DNA of 64,000 nt from Bacteroidales bacterium (GCA_017561025.1 JAFZDU010000004.1:1-64000); one strand, 5' to 3'; positions 38,801 through 47,719 are shown, counted from the first letter of the stretch. The notes: generated from the letters alone by a model not told the origin. Made by a program: numbers and translations.

Positions 38801-39466
38801 GTAAGCAGCTTTTGATTCTGTATCGAGAGTGATGTTTTTGCTTGTGCGGACTGCTTTTTGGTTAACGCCGTTGTCGCTGACTTTCTTAACAGCGATACGT
38901 AACTCTGTATAAACACGTAATGTCTTTGTTACAGGGTTGTAAGCGTAAGGATAAACCTTAACGTTTTGACCGCGGAAGTCGCGTAAGATGTAAGGTGCTT
39001 CCAAGCTAGCTTGTGCTGCTGGGTAGAAAGCATCTTGTTGATACATTTCGCCGTATACGTATTCAACGTCATCTGGGTTGATTTGACGGCTGAAGTTACC
39101 TTTTGAAGGAGCAACTTCGATGTTTTCGAAATCGGTATAGTTTGATTTTACGATAGAAACTTCCATTTCAGCTCTATCACCGATAATCATTGAGATAGGA
39201 TACATTGGAAGAGATGGAGCGCCTTTAGTAAGCATAGCTGCCATATCATCACCGCTGATGATCATTTGCTCACCTTGTGGTGTCATGACTTTTTCTGCGA
39301 AGAAACCGCCAACTTTAACGTCGATAATAATTTCATCTTCTGATGATGAAACTAATGTCTCTTGAATTCTGCTAGGTGTATTTTTGCCTACACCATACCA
39401 TTTTTGTGAGAATCCATTTACGGATGCAAACAAAAACAAAGCTAATAATAAATAGACTTTTTTCAT
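35900..39466 (-). CDS. Gingipain R-like C25 cysteine protease 3, T9SS cargo
   Basis: A 1188-residue gingipain-like protease closely related to its neighbour (gene 2), with identical blocks such as YILRDFRGQN and YPYAYNPVTKTLRVY. Signal peptide 1-21, propeptide to about residue 224, catalytic domain with His444 (NYCNHG) and Cys477 (SVACNNG). Asp394 (GEPDYVH) and Trp518 match the Arg-specificity residues of RgpB. Downstream are an Ig-like domain, CARDB-like region, cleaved-adhesin/MAM-like domain (ILEDFETGDF to DCCWIDYISFP), fibronectin-type domain and T9SS sorting domain. No promoter box is seen in the 58 bases before it; transcription probably reads through from the Kgp-like gene. Confidence 0.93.
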   Translation of the reverse strand: MKKVYLLLALFLFASVNGFSQKWYGVGKNTPSRIQETLVSSSEDEIIIDVKVGGFFAEKVMTPQGEQMIISGDDMAAMLTKGAPSLPMYPISMIIGDRAEMEVSIVKSNYTDFENIEVAPSKGNFSRQINPDDVEYVYGEMYQQDAFYPAAQASLEAPYILRDFRGQNVKVYPYAYNPVTKTLRVYTELRIAVKKVSDNGVNQKAVRTSKNITLDTESKAAYERRFINFESSSAKYDFLVDEGEMLVVCVDQYMEALQELVDWKNISGRPTTMVAVSETGTTQALKTYIQNYYAEHPNLRYILLVGEHNNLPAMTGVCMTYGGRSDNYYGMLEGDDYYEEVFVGRIPANSLEDAQHQVSKIIRYERDLDETATWITRAVGIAANEGQGHYGEPDYVHMNYIRDTLLHYTYTEMSQHYAYVNNPTAANMKADFNLGSGIANYCNHGSPDGWGVADFSNVHVHQLTNDNMLPFIWSVACNNGEFSYDECFAEAWMRAKNPATGEPTGAVGGMFSWIQQPWLPPMYGQDEMVAILTEWRPGYKHTLAGASLNGNMFVLDKCPDDYGDTHNTWILFGDPSMMVRTAAPKSMGVNVPTTLVIGMTELKVQADTEFGIVTLSKDNEIIASKHVENGEAVLEFEPLSNVGDLQLVVIGFNKVTEVIDIEVIPAEGAFVIFDACELNQEDGQIDYNETIELSLDVKNVGADPANNVTVKLSTESDYITIEDATETIATIAGNATASLNKAFSFYVAPNTPNNTKVEFFVECSDGTDTWTTSFKTTVYAPILDLVQVECNDANLLPGETATMSFVFRNIGNSAAYNLLTEVWENAPDITFSEKVMETAEVAAGESFMVSTNVTVAENVEEGSIYEIAYAVSADYNVYTSKFALSVGSILEDFETGDFTAYDWTLPSEQNWYIVSDQVYEGSYSARSGAIAESSSTSLRLQVEVLASGELSFYKKVSTEETYDVFTFLIDNVNVGEWSGNIDWSKSTFEISQGTHVLEWKYTKDYSMSGGSDCCWIDYISFPPVKSVNVLNAVENLEAAVNGQSVTLTWDALSGADEYIIRRDGVEIATQAGTTYTETVANGIYTYNVVARNGNKYSMPAFATAYVGTVDVVEVETSKVSVYPNPTSGVLNVQIEGSFNATVYNYQGQVVMRNKFNNGQIDMSGFASGVYFVEIRTINSVSVEKVIVK

Positions 39467-39491
39467 TTAATGTGATTTTAGTTTATAAAAC

Positions 39492-39517
39492 AGGGTAAGG
39501 CACGAATGCCTTACCCT
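39492..39517 (-). terminator. Perfect hairpin between the Kgp-like gene and gingipain-like gene 3
   Basis: A perfect 11-base stem (AGGGTAAGGCA/TGCCTTACCCT) with tetraloop TTCG on the minus strand, followed by GTTTTAT. The T-run is short, so it may be a leaky terminator or a message-processing site rather than a full stop. Confidence 0.7.
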
Positions 39518-39524
39518 TAGTATT

Positions 39525-42500
39525 TTATTGGATTAATAATTTATTGATTGCTGTTTCACCTTCGGCTACCACTTTCAAGAAGTATACACCTTTATTAATA
39601 TTAGCGACATCGATTTGATGTTCACCTGATGCTGAGCCGCTGATAACTACTTGACCTAAGCTGTTGATCAATTGATATTCGAATGTTGAAGCATTTGAAT
39701 TGATCTTGACATAGTCCTTAGCAGGATTTGGATAGATAGCGAACATCACTTCATTTTCATCAATTGATTCGCCGATTACAACGACTACTGATGCCGGGAC
39801 AGATTCACCTTCTTCATATACTGCTATTACACCATAAGTGTATGTGCCAGCTGCGAGTTCTGAATCAACATATGTTGTTTCTTCTGTTTCAGCGATTTGG
39901 ATACCGTTACGTAATACAGCATAGTTTACGAAGCCGCGTGGAGCATTCCATGTCAAAGCAACTTGATTCATATTGACTTCTGCGTTGAGGTTTTGAACTG
40001 GGTTCAATTCAACACCTTCACCAGCGCCGCATTCAACGTCAAACTCAACGTTCAAACCGTAGTTTGGTTCACCATTTGAATTGTAGATCAATGTTCCATC
40101 AGGATATCTGATCAAATATGAACATTCGTAGTTCCAGTAGTCGTTACCGTTGAAGTAAACTTTTACGTGAGTACCTGAACCGATTGTCAATGTATGAATA
40201 TAAGTAGAACCATCTGCCATGTTGATATTTACATCTGGAGTACCATCGTTGAAGTTAACTGTGAGTGATGATTCGCCCCAACCGTCGCCGTATGTATCAC
40301 TCAAAACGAATTCTACTTCACAAGCATTTCTAACAACACCTGTACCTTCTGCTGTAACGCCATTGTCTGCTGTCAAAGCGAAGTTAATTTCGTGTGCTAC
40401 ATTTTCAGGGCTTGATGCTGCAATTGTAATGTCGAATGTTGCTACGCCAATGCCTTCAGCATCGATTGTACCGATTGTAAATTCTGATTCAGCAATTGTG
40501 ATGTATTGACTTGTTGATGATGCTGCAACCTTAACGTTTTCTGCTTTGTATGAGCCTTTGTTTTGGAATTTAGCTGCAACTGTATATGTTTGACCTGCTT
40601 GATAAGCGCCAGCCCACATGAATTCGCTGAATTGAATTTCAGGAGCAGTAACTTTCATTGCCATTTGACCTTCCCATGAGTCATTGCCAACTGTAATAAC
40701 ATAGTTAACTTTGAACACTGTACCGTCTTCTAATGCTTCTGTGACTTTTAATGCGAATGCATTTTCCAAAGTTACCTCTGCATCTGGAGCAAGAGTGTTG
40801 ATTGTTGCTGTTGCATCTGTTATTGTTACGAAATCTTCGTCGCAGCTGATAGTCATTGTTGCTGATGATGCTGATGTTTCTGTACCAACATTCTTAACAC
40901 CTACAGTGACATAAGTTTCTTTGTTAACAGGAATTTGATTTGGTGTGAATGAAGAAACAGTCATATATGTACCATCTAATGATGCTGCAGGAATTGTCTT
41001 AACGTATGGAATGTGATTTGGATGTGTAACAACGATAGTGACGTCGCCGCCATTTGTGATAGGTTGGATTTCAATGTCTGTTGAACCTGTTTCGTCAACC
41101 ATACCAGCGCCATATAATTCGCCACCTTGTGAGATACCTACGTATGAATATGGAGCTGCTGTAATGTTATATTTATCAACACCAAGTGGAACTGTTGGGA
41201 GGTGTGTTACGTTATTTTCTGTTGGTTGTGCTTTGTAAGGCATAACAGAACCGTCACCTAATGTGTGATATGCTTCCCAATAATATTGGTTTGTTGCTGC
41301 ACTTGAACTTGGGTAGTTAGCTGCGTGAGCGTAAACAACTGCGAGGTTACCTACAAAAGGAACTGATGACAATACATTGTATGAATCTTCCATCCACATT
41401 GCATCATAGTTACCCATTGTTGTTTCTTCGTAAGTTGGCATTCTGTCACTTACTGTTGTTGCACCTACTGCGAAATAATAGTCTTCCCACCAGTATGTGT
41501 TAGGACATGAACCGATATAACCCCATGCGCCTTTCTTTTCTGAACGAATCATTGCTTCGCCGAAACATTCTGAACTGTAACCCCAGTCAGCTGCGATACA
41601 GCAGTTACCCATTGCCCAGAAGTATTTGTCTGTATTTGTCAAAGCATGAACTTGTGATACTGTGAATGAAGGATCTGACCAGCTTGTCTTGCCACCGTGT
41701 GCTGTGTAGTTAGCGAAACCAACACCTTCGCTGAGGTGGTTGTAACATCCTGAATAGTTAGGGCCTAAATAGTCGTGTACGCCTTCATAACCATGTTCTT
41801 CGTTGTAATAATATGTTGTTGCATATTGGATAGATGGTCTACCAACTGTTGCTGTCCAACCCCAGTCGTCGTGACCTGCAATCAACAATACGTTTTTGAG
41901 GTATGATGGGTCTGGCATTGTATATTGTTCATATTGAAGAACTTTTTCGACAACAGCTTCCACATGTGCCACTGTTTCGCATGACATACGGCTGTGATAG
42001 ATGTCTGGAAAAATGTCACCATCAACACTTGCATAGTAAAGGTCAGATACTAAACCTGTTTCTTCAGCTGCACTGACGCTTGGAGCAACTTGTGCCTTGT
42101 CACCTACTATAACCAAGAATGATGGTTTGTTTGTGTTATATTGTTGTTGGATATAAGATTTGATATCATTTGATGTTGAACCAATTTGATCGGTATATTT
42201 AACATCTAAATAGAAACCTTTTTTTGTTTTCCATTCGATCCATGGTTGGATAGCGTCTTCAAACATACGGTTAGCTATCACGAGCATCTTAACAGGAGAT
42301 GCGTAGAGATCAGGATGTTCGTCATAAACACTGTTGATAGCGTTAGTGTTAAACAATTGTTTATAAACAACATCGAAATAAGGGCTGTATGAATCTACCA
42401 ATGTTTTTTCTGTAAGAGCGATATCAGCATTTTCAAAAACAACTTCTAATTCGATATCGTTAAAAACGCGGATTGTATTGTTAGCTGGGTTATAACTAAC

Positions 42501-43046
42501 TGGTTCAACTTGCAAAGCGCCTAATTGAACGCCACGCATTGTACCAAGAACTTCGAAGTCTACTTTTGGAGCGTTATCCAATGCTCTTGTTTGATATGCA
42601 TTTTCGTTGTATTTGAAAACGATTTCTTCTGCTTTAGCGCTTTTGCTATAAGAAGGTTGTTGAGGATGAATTCTTGAGATGCCATAATCGCTGAGTTTAT
42701 AGTCAGTTGATGTATAGCTAACAACCTTAACGACTGGTGTTGCGCCGAATGGAACAGCTACGAGTTCACGTGCTATTGGCAATGATGGACCGCCTTCTTC
42801 ACCACCCAAAACAGTTTTATTGATGGAGATCACTGAGAAGTCACCAGCTTCAGTTTTAACATTATTGCTTTCGATTGCACTAAAGGAGAATGTAGATTGG
42901 AATCCTTTGAATGTTGATTCCTTGATTTGTACGCCTCTTGAACCTGGATTAAGCTCAATGCGTTCTTGCGCATACATTTGTGTACCCGCAAACATTACCA
43001 AACATGCTAATGCAAGTTTCTTGATAATTGAGTTGATTTTTTTCAT
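39525..43046 (-). CDS. Lysine-gingipain (Kgp)-like C25 protease, T9SS cargo
   Basis: A 1173-residue protease that resembles Kgp of Porphyromonas gingivalis more than the three Rgp-like neighbours. Signal peptide 1-26, propeptide to about 250, catalytic domain about 251-610. Blocks such as GFANYTAHG, GNCC, EDYYF.VGA and YYWEAYHTLGDGSVMPY are Kgp-type. His450 and Cys483 are 33 apart, Thr448 and Asp522 match the Kgp Lys-pocket residues Thr442 and Asp516, and Asp393 or Asp394 the third catalytic residue, so cleavage after Lys is expected. A DTYGDGWGESSLTVNF domain, a fibronectin-type domain and a T9SS sorting domain follow. A long adhesin region as in Kgp is absent. Confidence 0.93.
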   Translation of the reverse strand: MKKINSIIKKLALACLVMFAGTQMYAQERIELNPGSRGVQIKESTFKGFQSTFSFSAIESNNVKTEAGDFSVISINKTVLGGEEGGPSLPIARELVAVPFGATPVVKVVSYTSTDYKLSDYGISRIHPQQPSYSKSAKAEEIVFKYNENAYQTRALDNAPKVDFEVLGTMRGVQLGALQVEPVSYNPANNTIRVFNDIELEVVFENADIALTEKTLVDSYSPYFDVVYKQLFNTNAINSVYDEHPDLYASPVKMLVIANRMFEDAIQPWIEWKTKKGFYLDVKYTDQIGSTSNDIKSYIQQQYNTNKPSFLVIVGDKAQVAPSVSAAEETGLVSDLYYASVDGDIFPDIYHSRMSCETVAHVEAVVEKVLQYEQYTMPDPSYLKNVLLIAGHDDWGWTATVGRPSIQYATTYYYNEEHGYEGVHDYLGPNYSGCYNHLSEGVGFANYTAHGGKTSWSDPSFTVSQVHALTNTDKYFWAMGNCCIAADWGYSSECFGEAMIRSEKKGAWGYIGSCPNTYWWEDYYFAVGATTVSDRMPTYEETTMGNYDAMWMEDSYNVLSSVPFVGNLAVVYAHAANYPSSSAATNQYYWEAYHTLGDGSVMPYKAQPTENNVTHLPTVPLGVDKYNITAAPYSYVGISQGGELYGAGMVDETGSTDIEIQPITNGGDVTIVVTHPNHIPYVKTIPAASLDGTYMTVSSFTPNQIPVNKETYVTVGVKNVGTETSASSATMTISCDEDFVTITDATATINTLAPDAEVTLENAFALKVTEALEDGTVFKVNYVITVGNDSWEGQMAMKVTAPEIQFSEFMWAGAYQAGQTYTVAAKFQNKGSYKAENVKVAASSTSQYITIAESEFTIGTIDAEGIGVATFDITIAASSPENVAHEINFALTADNGVTAEGTGVVRNACEVEFVLSDTYGDGWGESSLTVNFNDGTPDVNINMADGSTYIHTLTIGSGTHVKVYFNGNDYWNYECSYLIRYPDGTLIYNSNGEPNYGLNVEFDVECGAGEGVELNPVQNLNAEVNMNQVALTWNAPRGFVNYAVLRNGIQIAETEETTYVDSELAAGTYTYGVIAVYEEGESVPASVVVVIGESIDENEVMFAIYPNPAKDYVKINSNASTFEYQLINSLGQVVISGSASGEHQIDVANINKGVYFLKVVAEGETAINKLLIQ

Positions 43047-43117
43047 TTTAACGTAGATTTAGTTATCAATAGATTTATTAATTTCCTACTTATTTTATTT
43101 ATAATAAAACTAGTTCG

Positions 43118-43125
43118 CAAATATA
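43118..43125 (-). promoter_or_regulatory. -7 box of the Kgp-like gene
   Basis: TATATTTG on the minus strand, 71 bases before the ATG, giving a leader of about 65 bases. It may also serve gingipain-like gene 3. Confidence 0.55.
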
Positions 43126-43187
43126 ATATTTTCCCTCTAAGTCTTAACAATTTTACTTCAAAAAAAACATCATTTTTTTCAACAAAA

Positions 43188-43223
43188 GAAATAGGGAAGA
43201 CGCCGCAGCTTCTTCCCTATTTC
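43188..43223 (-). terminator. Intrinsic terminator after the S41 protease gene
   Basis: A perfect 13-base stem (GAAATAGGGAAGA/TCTTCCCTATTTC) with a ten-base loop, 26 bases after the stop codon, with a T-rich minus-strand tail. Confidence 0.8.
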
Positions 43224-43249
43224 AAACAATTATAAATCAACTATTTAAA

Positions 43250-44863
43250 CTATCTTTTTAAAATACTTCTATATTCGTTGCTATCGTTAAGTACATTCGT
43301 TGCCTTGATGATAACTTTATCCTCTTTGAGCACCACCTGATAATATTTCTCCATATCCCATTCATTACGTGCTATCAGAGCTTTGATCTGCAGTTTTATC
43401 ATCGGTTCTGAACGAAGATATTGCTCTTCATCCCATTCAACGCCTTTCTCTTCAGCCAGCTTCTTAAAATCGTCAATCATAGAATCAGTGACTTCAAATT
43501 TAGCGTTGAAGTTATCGAAATCACCATATTCTTTTGAAATATTTTCTCTGTTTTCCATCACATAATCAACGGTATAAGCATTAAACACGCTCTTTCTAAT
43601 CAAATTAGTATACAGTTTTGTCGAGAAAGTAGTATCTGCAGGCATGAATATATCAGGCATGATACCGCCTCCGCCATAAACAGTTCTTCCGCTTAATAAG
43701 GTTGAATATTTCAGAGAATCAGGGAATTGGATGCTATCTGAATGATAAAACTCTCCATGATTCATTCGCTTTGTCATTTCATTAAAATAATCTTCCGAAC
43801 CTTTGTCGTATGAACGTTGTATACATCTTCCTGTTGGTGTATAATATCTTGCAGTTGTAAGACGTACCACCGAGCCGTCAGGAAGATTGAAAGGTCTCTG
43901 TACCAATCCCTTTCCGAAAGAGCGTCTACCGATGATAACGCCTCTATCCCAGTCTTGAATAGCGCCAGAAACGATTTCACTTGCAGAAGCAGAACCTTCA
44001 TCAATAAGAATGACGAGTTTTCCGTCAGTGAATTTGCCGTTTTTATCTGTCTTGAAAATCTGCTTCGGACTTTTGTCGCCTTCAGTATAAACAATAGTCA
44101 TGTCATTTTTCAAGAACTGATTGCTTAACTCGACAGCGATATTGAGATAACCGCCTGTATTTCCTCTTAAGTCAAGAACTAAAGATTTCATTTTCTGCGC
44201 CTTCAGTTTTGCGAGAGACTCTTCAAATTCATTCATTGAAGTCTGGGCAAAACGATCCAATTTAATATAACCAATATTTTTATCGAGCATAAAGGCAGCA
44301 TCTATGCTGTTCAACGGAATCTTATCTCTAACAACTTCAAATTCAATAATTTCATCACTCTTTCCTCTCTTGATTCCAAGCACGACCTTTGTTCCCTTCT
44401 TGCCACGTAGATGTTCTGCTACATATTCATTAGTAACCTTTTTGCCTACTGATTCTTCCCCATCGATAGTAACGATTTTATCTCCCGCCATAATGCCCAC
44501 TTTGTCGGAAGGACCGCCTGAAACAGGAGAGATAACCAAGATAGTATCCTGGAAAATCTGGAAGGTGACACCTATGCCTTCAAAGCTACCTACCAAAGGT
44601 TCGTTGGCTTTTTCTACATCTTTTTTTGAAATGTATGCTGAATGAGGATCAAGTTCCTTGAGAATGGCCACGATAGCTTCTTCTGTGAGAGACTCAAGAT
44701 TTGCCGTATCAACATAAAAATTATCTATCAGATAATATATAGTCGACAGTTTCTGCAATGTCGCCTGTGGATTGTTTTTTTTCTCAGATGATTGATTCTG
44801 AGCGAATAATAATGTTTGTATTGCTACAAAAACAAAAAACAATAATAACTTTAAATATCTCAT
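43250..44863 (-). CDS. S41 C-terminal processing protease (CtpA/Prc type)
   Basis: A 537-residue exported serine protease. Signal peptide 1-22; helical N-terminal cap; PDZ domain about 90-175 (VSGGPSDKVGIMAGDKIVTIDG); S41 catalytic domain with the DLRGNTGGYL loop and nucleophile Ser293 in DEGSASASE, paired with Lys318 in SFGKG, 25 residues on as in CtpB. A roughly 170-residue C-terminal extension is typical of Bacteroidota members. Such enzymes trim or degrade periplasmic proteins. It lies 43 bases downstream of the TsaC-type gene and may be co-transcribed with it; the Kgp-like gene is its downstream neighbour. Confidence 0.93.
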   Translation of the reverse strand: MRYLKLLLFFVFVAIQTLLFAQNQSSEKKNNPQATLQKLSTIYYLIDNFYVDTANLESLTEEAIVAILKELDPHSAYISKKDVEKANEPLVGSFEGIGVTFQIFQDTILVISPVSGGPSDKVGIMAGDKIVTIDGEESVGKKVTNEYVAEHLRGKKGTKVVLGIKRGKSDEIIEFEVVRDKIPLNSIDAAFMLDKNIGYIKLDRFAQTSMNEFEESLAKLKAQKMKSLVLDLRGNTGGYLNIAVELSNQFLKNDMTIVYTEGDKSPKQIFKTDKNGKFTDGKLVILIDEGSASASEIVSGAIQDWDRGVIIGRRSFGKGLVQRPFNLPDGSVVRLTTARYYTPTGRCIQRSYDKGSEDYFNEMTKRMNHGEFYHSDSIQFPDSLKYSTLLSGRTVYGGGGIMPDIFMPADTTFSTKLYTNLIRKSVFNAYTVDYVMENRENISKEYGDFDNFNAKFEVTDSMIDDFKKLAEEKGVEWDEEQYLRSEPMIKLQIKALIARNEWDMEKYYQVVLKEDKVIIKATNVLNDSNEYRSILKR

Positions 44864-44905
44864 ATCTTTTTCCTTGTTTACAAATAGAATCTGAATTTGT
44901 TCAAA

Positions 44906-45475
44906 TCACTGACGGATTATGTCAAAACTGTTGTCATCATAAAGGCGGATTATGGTAGACGCCTTAGGCTTTGTAAGGACATCATGATACATCTGCACCA
45001 CATAATCTACAGAAGATTTTATATGCTCTGTTATCTCAGCGTATATCGAAGGTGCAGCATCACCGGCCAGGTTAGCAGATGTTGATGTTATTGGTCGTCC
45101 CAACTTATGAATCAAAGCCTTACAGAATTCGTTATCAACAACTCTAATACATATCGTACTATCAGCAGACACATTCTTAGCCAAGCCTTTTGACTCAGAA
45201 TAAATAACACTCAAAGGATTTTTTGCAGCCTTGATGATATCAGGAGCAATAGGAGGAAAATTCTTTACATAATCTTTTAACATTTCTATGCTGTCGACCA
45301 ACACTATCAGACTCTTGCCCTTAGACCTGTCCTTGATTTCAAAAATTTTTTCCACTGCCTTAGGATTTGTGGCGTCGCAGCCAATTCCCCAAATCGTATC
45401 TGTCGGATATAGAATAACCTTTCCCTGTTCAAGCAATTCACAACATTTGTTTACTTCTATCTCTAAATCGTTCAT
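44906..45475 (-). CDS. tsaC: L-threonylcarbamoyladenylate synthase, Sua5/YrdC family
   Basis: Makes threonylcarbamoyl-AMP from threonine, bicarbonate and ATP for the t6A37 modification of ANN-decoding tRNAs. The 189-residue single-domain protein has the N-terminal LYPTDTIWGIGCDATN motif, the KDRSKGKSLIVLV block and the PITSTSANLAGDAAP loop. I use the ATG at 45475; the frame extends to a TTG at 45484 but that adds nothing conserved. No Sua5 C-terminal domain is present. A -7 box lies at 45497-45504. Confidence 0.92.
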   Translation of the reverse strand: MNDLEIEVNKCCELLEQGKVILYPTDTIWGIGCDATNPKAVEKIFEIKDRSKGKSLIVLVDSIEMLKDYVKNFPPIAPDIIKAAKNPLSVIYSESKGLAKNVSADSTICIRVVDNEFCKALIHKLGRPITSTSANLAGDAAPSIYAEITEHIKSSVDYVVQMYHDVLTKPKASTIIRLYDDNSFDIIRQ

Positions 45476-45496
45476 AACTATCAATTTTTACTGCAA

Positions 45497-45504
45497 CAAA
45501 AATA
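45497..45504 (-). promoter_or_regulatory. -7 box of the tsaC/S41 unit
   Basis: TATTTTTG on the minus strand, 21 bases before the tsaC ATG. Confidence 0.55.
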
Positions 45505-45583
45505 ACTCATAAAGAAATATAAAACTAATTTTATATTAATTTTTTTTAACCTTTTAACACTTCGAAATGCTGCATTATTTTAT

Positions 45584-45591
45584 TACCTTTG
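45584..45591 (+). promoter_or_regulatory. -7 box of the vWA-like membrane protein gene
   Basis: TACCTTTG, a consensus -7 box, 28 bases before the ATG at 45620; divergent to the tsaC promoter. Confidence 0.6.
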
Positions 45592-45619
45592 CAAATCTTT
45601 AAAAAAATTGTAATATAGT

Positions 45620-47677
45620 ATGTGGACCATTATAATTGCCATATTGACAGGACTTTGTTGCGCTGCGATTTTATACCTTTTCAATAAAACCCAGCATTAC
45701 GGCAAGACACTTTCTACAATACTTTTCATTTTGAGAACTATTGTAGTAGGAATATTGGTCATGCTCTTTTTCAACCCATATATAAAAAAGAAAACCAATA
45801 AGATAGAAGCTGCCACAATTATCATCGCTCAAGACAACTCTAACTCTTTGACACTAACAAAAGACTCCACTTACTATAAAGAAATATATCCTCTCTCATT
45901 AGACACATTAATCAATAGTCTGAAAGAAAACTTCATTGTTGACAAATTCCTTTTCGGAAATGAAGTGAAAGATTTCACCACAATAGACTATAATGATTAT
46001 TACACTGATTTCCATGAGATTCTCGAAAGCATAAAAAAGAATTATTACAAGAAAAATGTGGGTGCAGTTATTCTTCTTTCCGACGGAATCTGTAACAAAT
46101 CACATCAGCCAGAACAAAACATAGAATCATATCCGTTTCCAATTTACACAGTAACACTTGGAGACACAGTGAGTTATCCGGACTTTTACATTAAAGACGC
46201 TTTCTACAACAAGACCGCTCCAGCAAACTCAATAATGCCTTTAAGAATTGTCGCAAACGCAAACAATTGTCGCAACAAAGAGATGGAAATCAAGGTGATG
46301 GTCAATAACGAAATTGTTGAAGAGACAGCAGTCTTGGTCAATTCAAATCGCTTTTCAAAGACCTTCGACTTCAACATCAACTCAGAGGACGAAGGCGTGA
46401 AACAAATAGATATACACATCAACAGCATCGACAAGGAATTGATTACAAACAACAACCACAAAAGATTCTTCATAGAAATCATTGACAAACAATACAAAGC
46501 CTTGTTTTATGCAAAGGCGCCACATCCTGATCTAGGCAGCATAAAAAACATATTAGGCGATCATTTTGAAGTAAGTACTATATTCTCCGACGAGGATATT
46601 CCTGATTTGAAAGAATATGACATTCTTTTCCTGCATCAGATTCCTTATTCAAAAATGAGCAATTATGAAGAACTCAAAAACAAATTAAAGAAAAATAAAA
46701 AGATTCCTATTTTCCATATCGTTGGAGAATGCACAAATTTTGAAGCATTCAACGAATTACAGAACTCAATGCAGATCAATAAAGGTGCTGTAAACAGCAT
46801 ACTCGACATTAAACCACATTACAACCAGAACTTTGGACTTTTCAACATCGACAATGAAGTAATTGAAGCTACAAATTCATATCCGCCGCTTTCCTTGCCA
46901 CATCTGGAATTCTCATTAAGTTCTAAGCACGACATGCTTCTACAGATGAGTATCAATGACATACTCACTCAAGCTCCATTATTGAGTTTCACCACCGACA
47001 GCGAAGGTCGCAAGAGCGCATATCTTTTAGGAACAGGCATATGGAGATGGAAATTATATAATTATTACAAGGAAAAGAATCACGATGATTTTGAGGAACT
47101 GATATCTAAATCAGTAAAATACCTTTTGACAGATAAGGACAAAGAGTTAATCATCATCCATAAAGAAAACTATCTCAACAATGAAGCCGTAGTTTTCACA
47201 GCTGACTTAAAGAATCCATCACAAGAACTCACCAATGAGCCTGATTTAGGAATAAGAATTGTCAACAGACATACAAAAGATATTTACGAATACAATTTTA
47301 CCAAGAAAAATAATTCATATCATCTGAACATCAATAACTTACCAGAAGGTATTTATAACTTCACAGCTCAAGCGGAACATGGAGGAAAGTCTTATATTGA
47401 AAACGGAAACTTCACCGTGACAAACATCGGAGCCGAGGCACAAGATCTGGTTGCAGATGCACGCAGAATGCAATTGCTGGCTGCACTTACCGATGGCAAG
47501 AATTTTAATGTAAACGAAATGAGCCTGATAGGTAAAGCTATTGAAAACGATGAAAGAATTACATCTATAATGCGAGAAGAAACAAATTATAAAGATTTAA
47601 TTAATATGAAATCGATATTTTTTGTAATTTTATCGCTCATTTCGATTGAATGGATTCTCAGGAAAATATTCGTCTAG
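45620..47677 (+). CDS. Membrane protein with vWA-like and amidotransferase-like regions
   Basis: A 685-residue inner-membrane protein. Two N-terminal helices (about 1-20 and 30-52) and one C-terminal helix (about 665-682) frame a large periplasmic part. Residues 65-180 resemble a von Willebrand A fold (IIIAQDNSNSL, VGAVILLSDGICN, though the MIDAS pattern DxSxS is degenerate as DNSNS), followed by CARDB-like strands and, around 295-380, a Rossmann-type region like that of glutamine-amidotransferase-like membrane proteins. Such proteins occur in aerotolerance (Bat)-type loci, but no such neighbours are seen. Function unknown. The SlyD-like gene follows 42 bases downstream. Confidence 0.7.
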   Translation: MWTIIIAILTGLCCAAILYLFNKTQHYGKTLSTILFILRTIVVGILVMLFFNPYIKKKTNKIEAATIIIAQDNSNSLTLTKDSTYYKEIYPLSLDTLINSLKENFIVDKFLFGNEVKDFTTIDYNDYYTDFHEILESIKKNYYKKNVGAVILLSDGICNKSHQPEQNIESYPFPIYTVTLGDTVSYPDFYIKDAFYNKTAPANSIMPLRIVANANNCRNKEMEIKVMVNNEIVEETAVLVNSNRFSKTFDFNINSEDEGVKQIDIHINSIDKELITNNNHKRFFIEIIDKQYKALFYAKAPHPDLGSIKNILGDHFEVSTIFSDEDIPDLKEYDILFLHQIPYSKMSNYEELKNKLKKNKKIPIFHIVGECTNFEAFNELQNSMQINKGAVNSILDIKPHYNQNFGLFNIDNEVIEATNSYPPLSLPHLEFSLSSKHDMLLQMSINDILTQAPLLSFTTDSEGRKSAYLLGTGIWRWKLYNYYKEKNHDDFEELISKSVKYLLTDKDKELIIIHKENYLNNEAVVFTADLKNPSQELTNEPDLGIRIVNRHTKDIYEYNFTKKNNSYHLNINNLPEGIYNFTAQAEHGGKSYIENGNFTVTNIGAEAQDLVADARRMQLLAALTDGKNFNVNEMSLIGKAIENDERITSIMREETNYKDLINMKSIFFVILSLISIEWILRKIFV

Positions 47678-47719
47678 TGAAAGAACAGAAATTATTATTA
47701 ACAGTAAAATATCAAGAAA

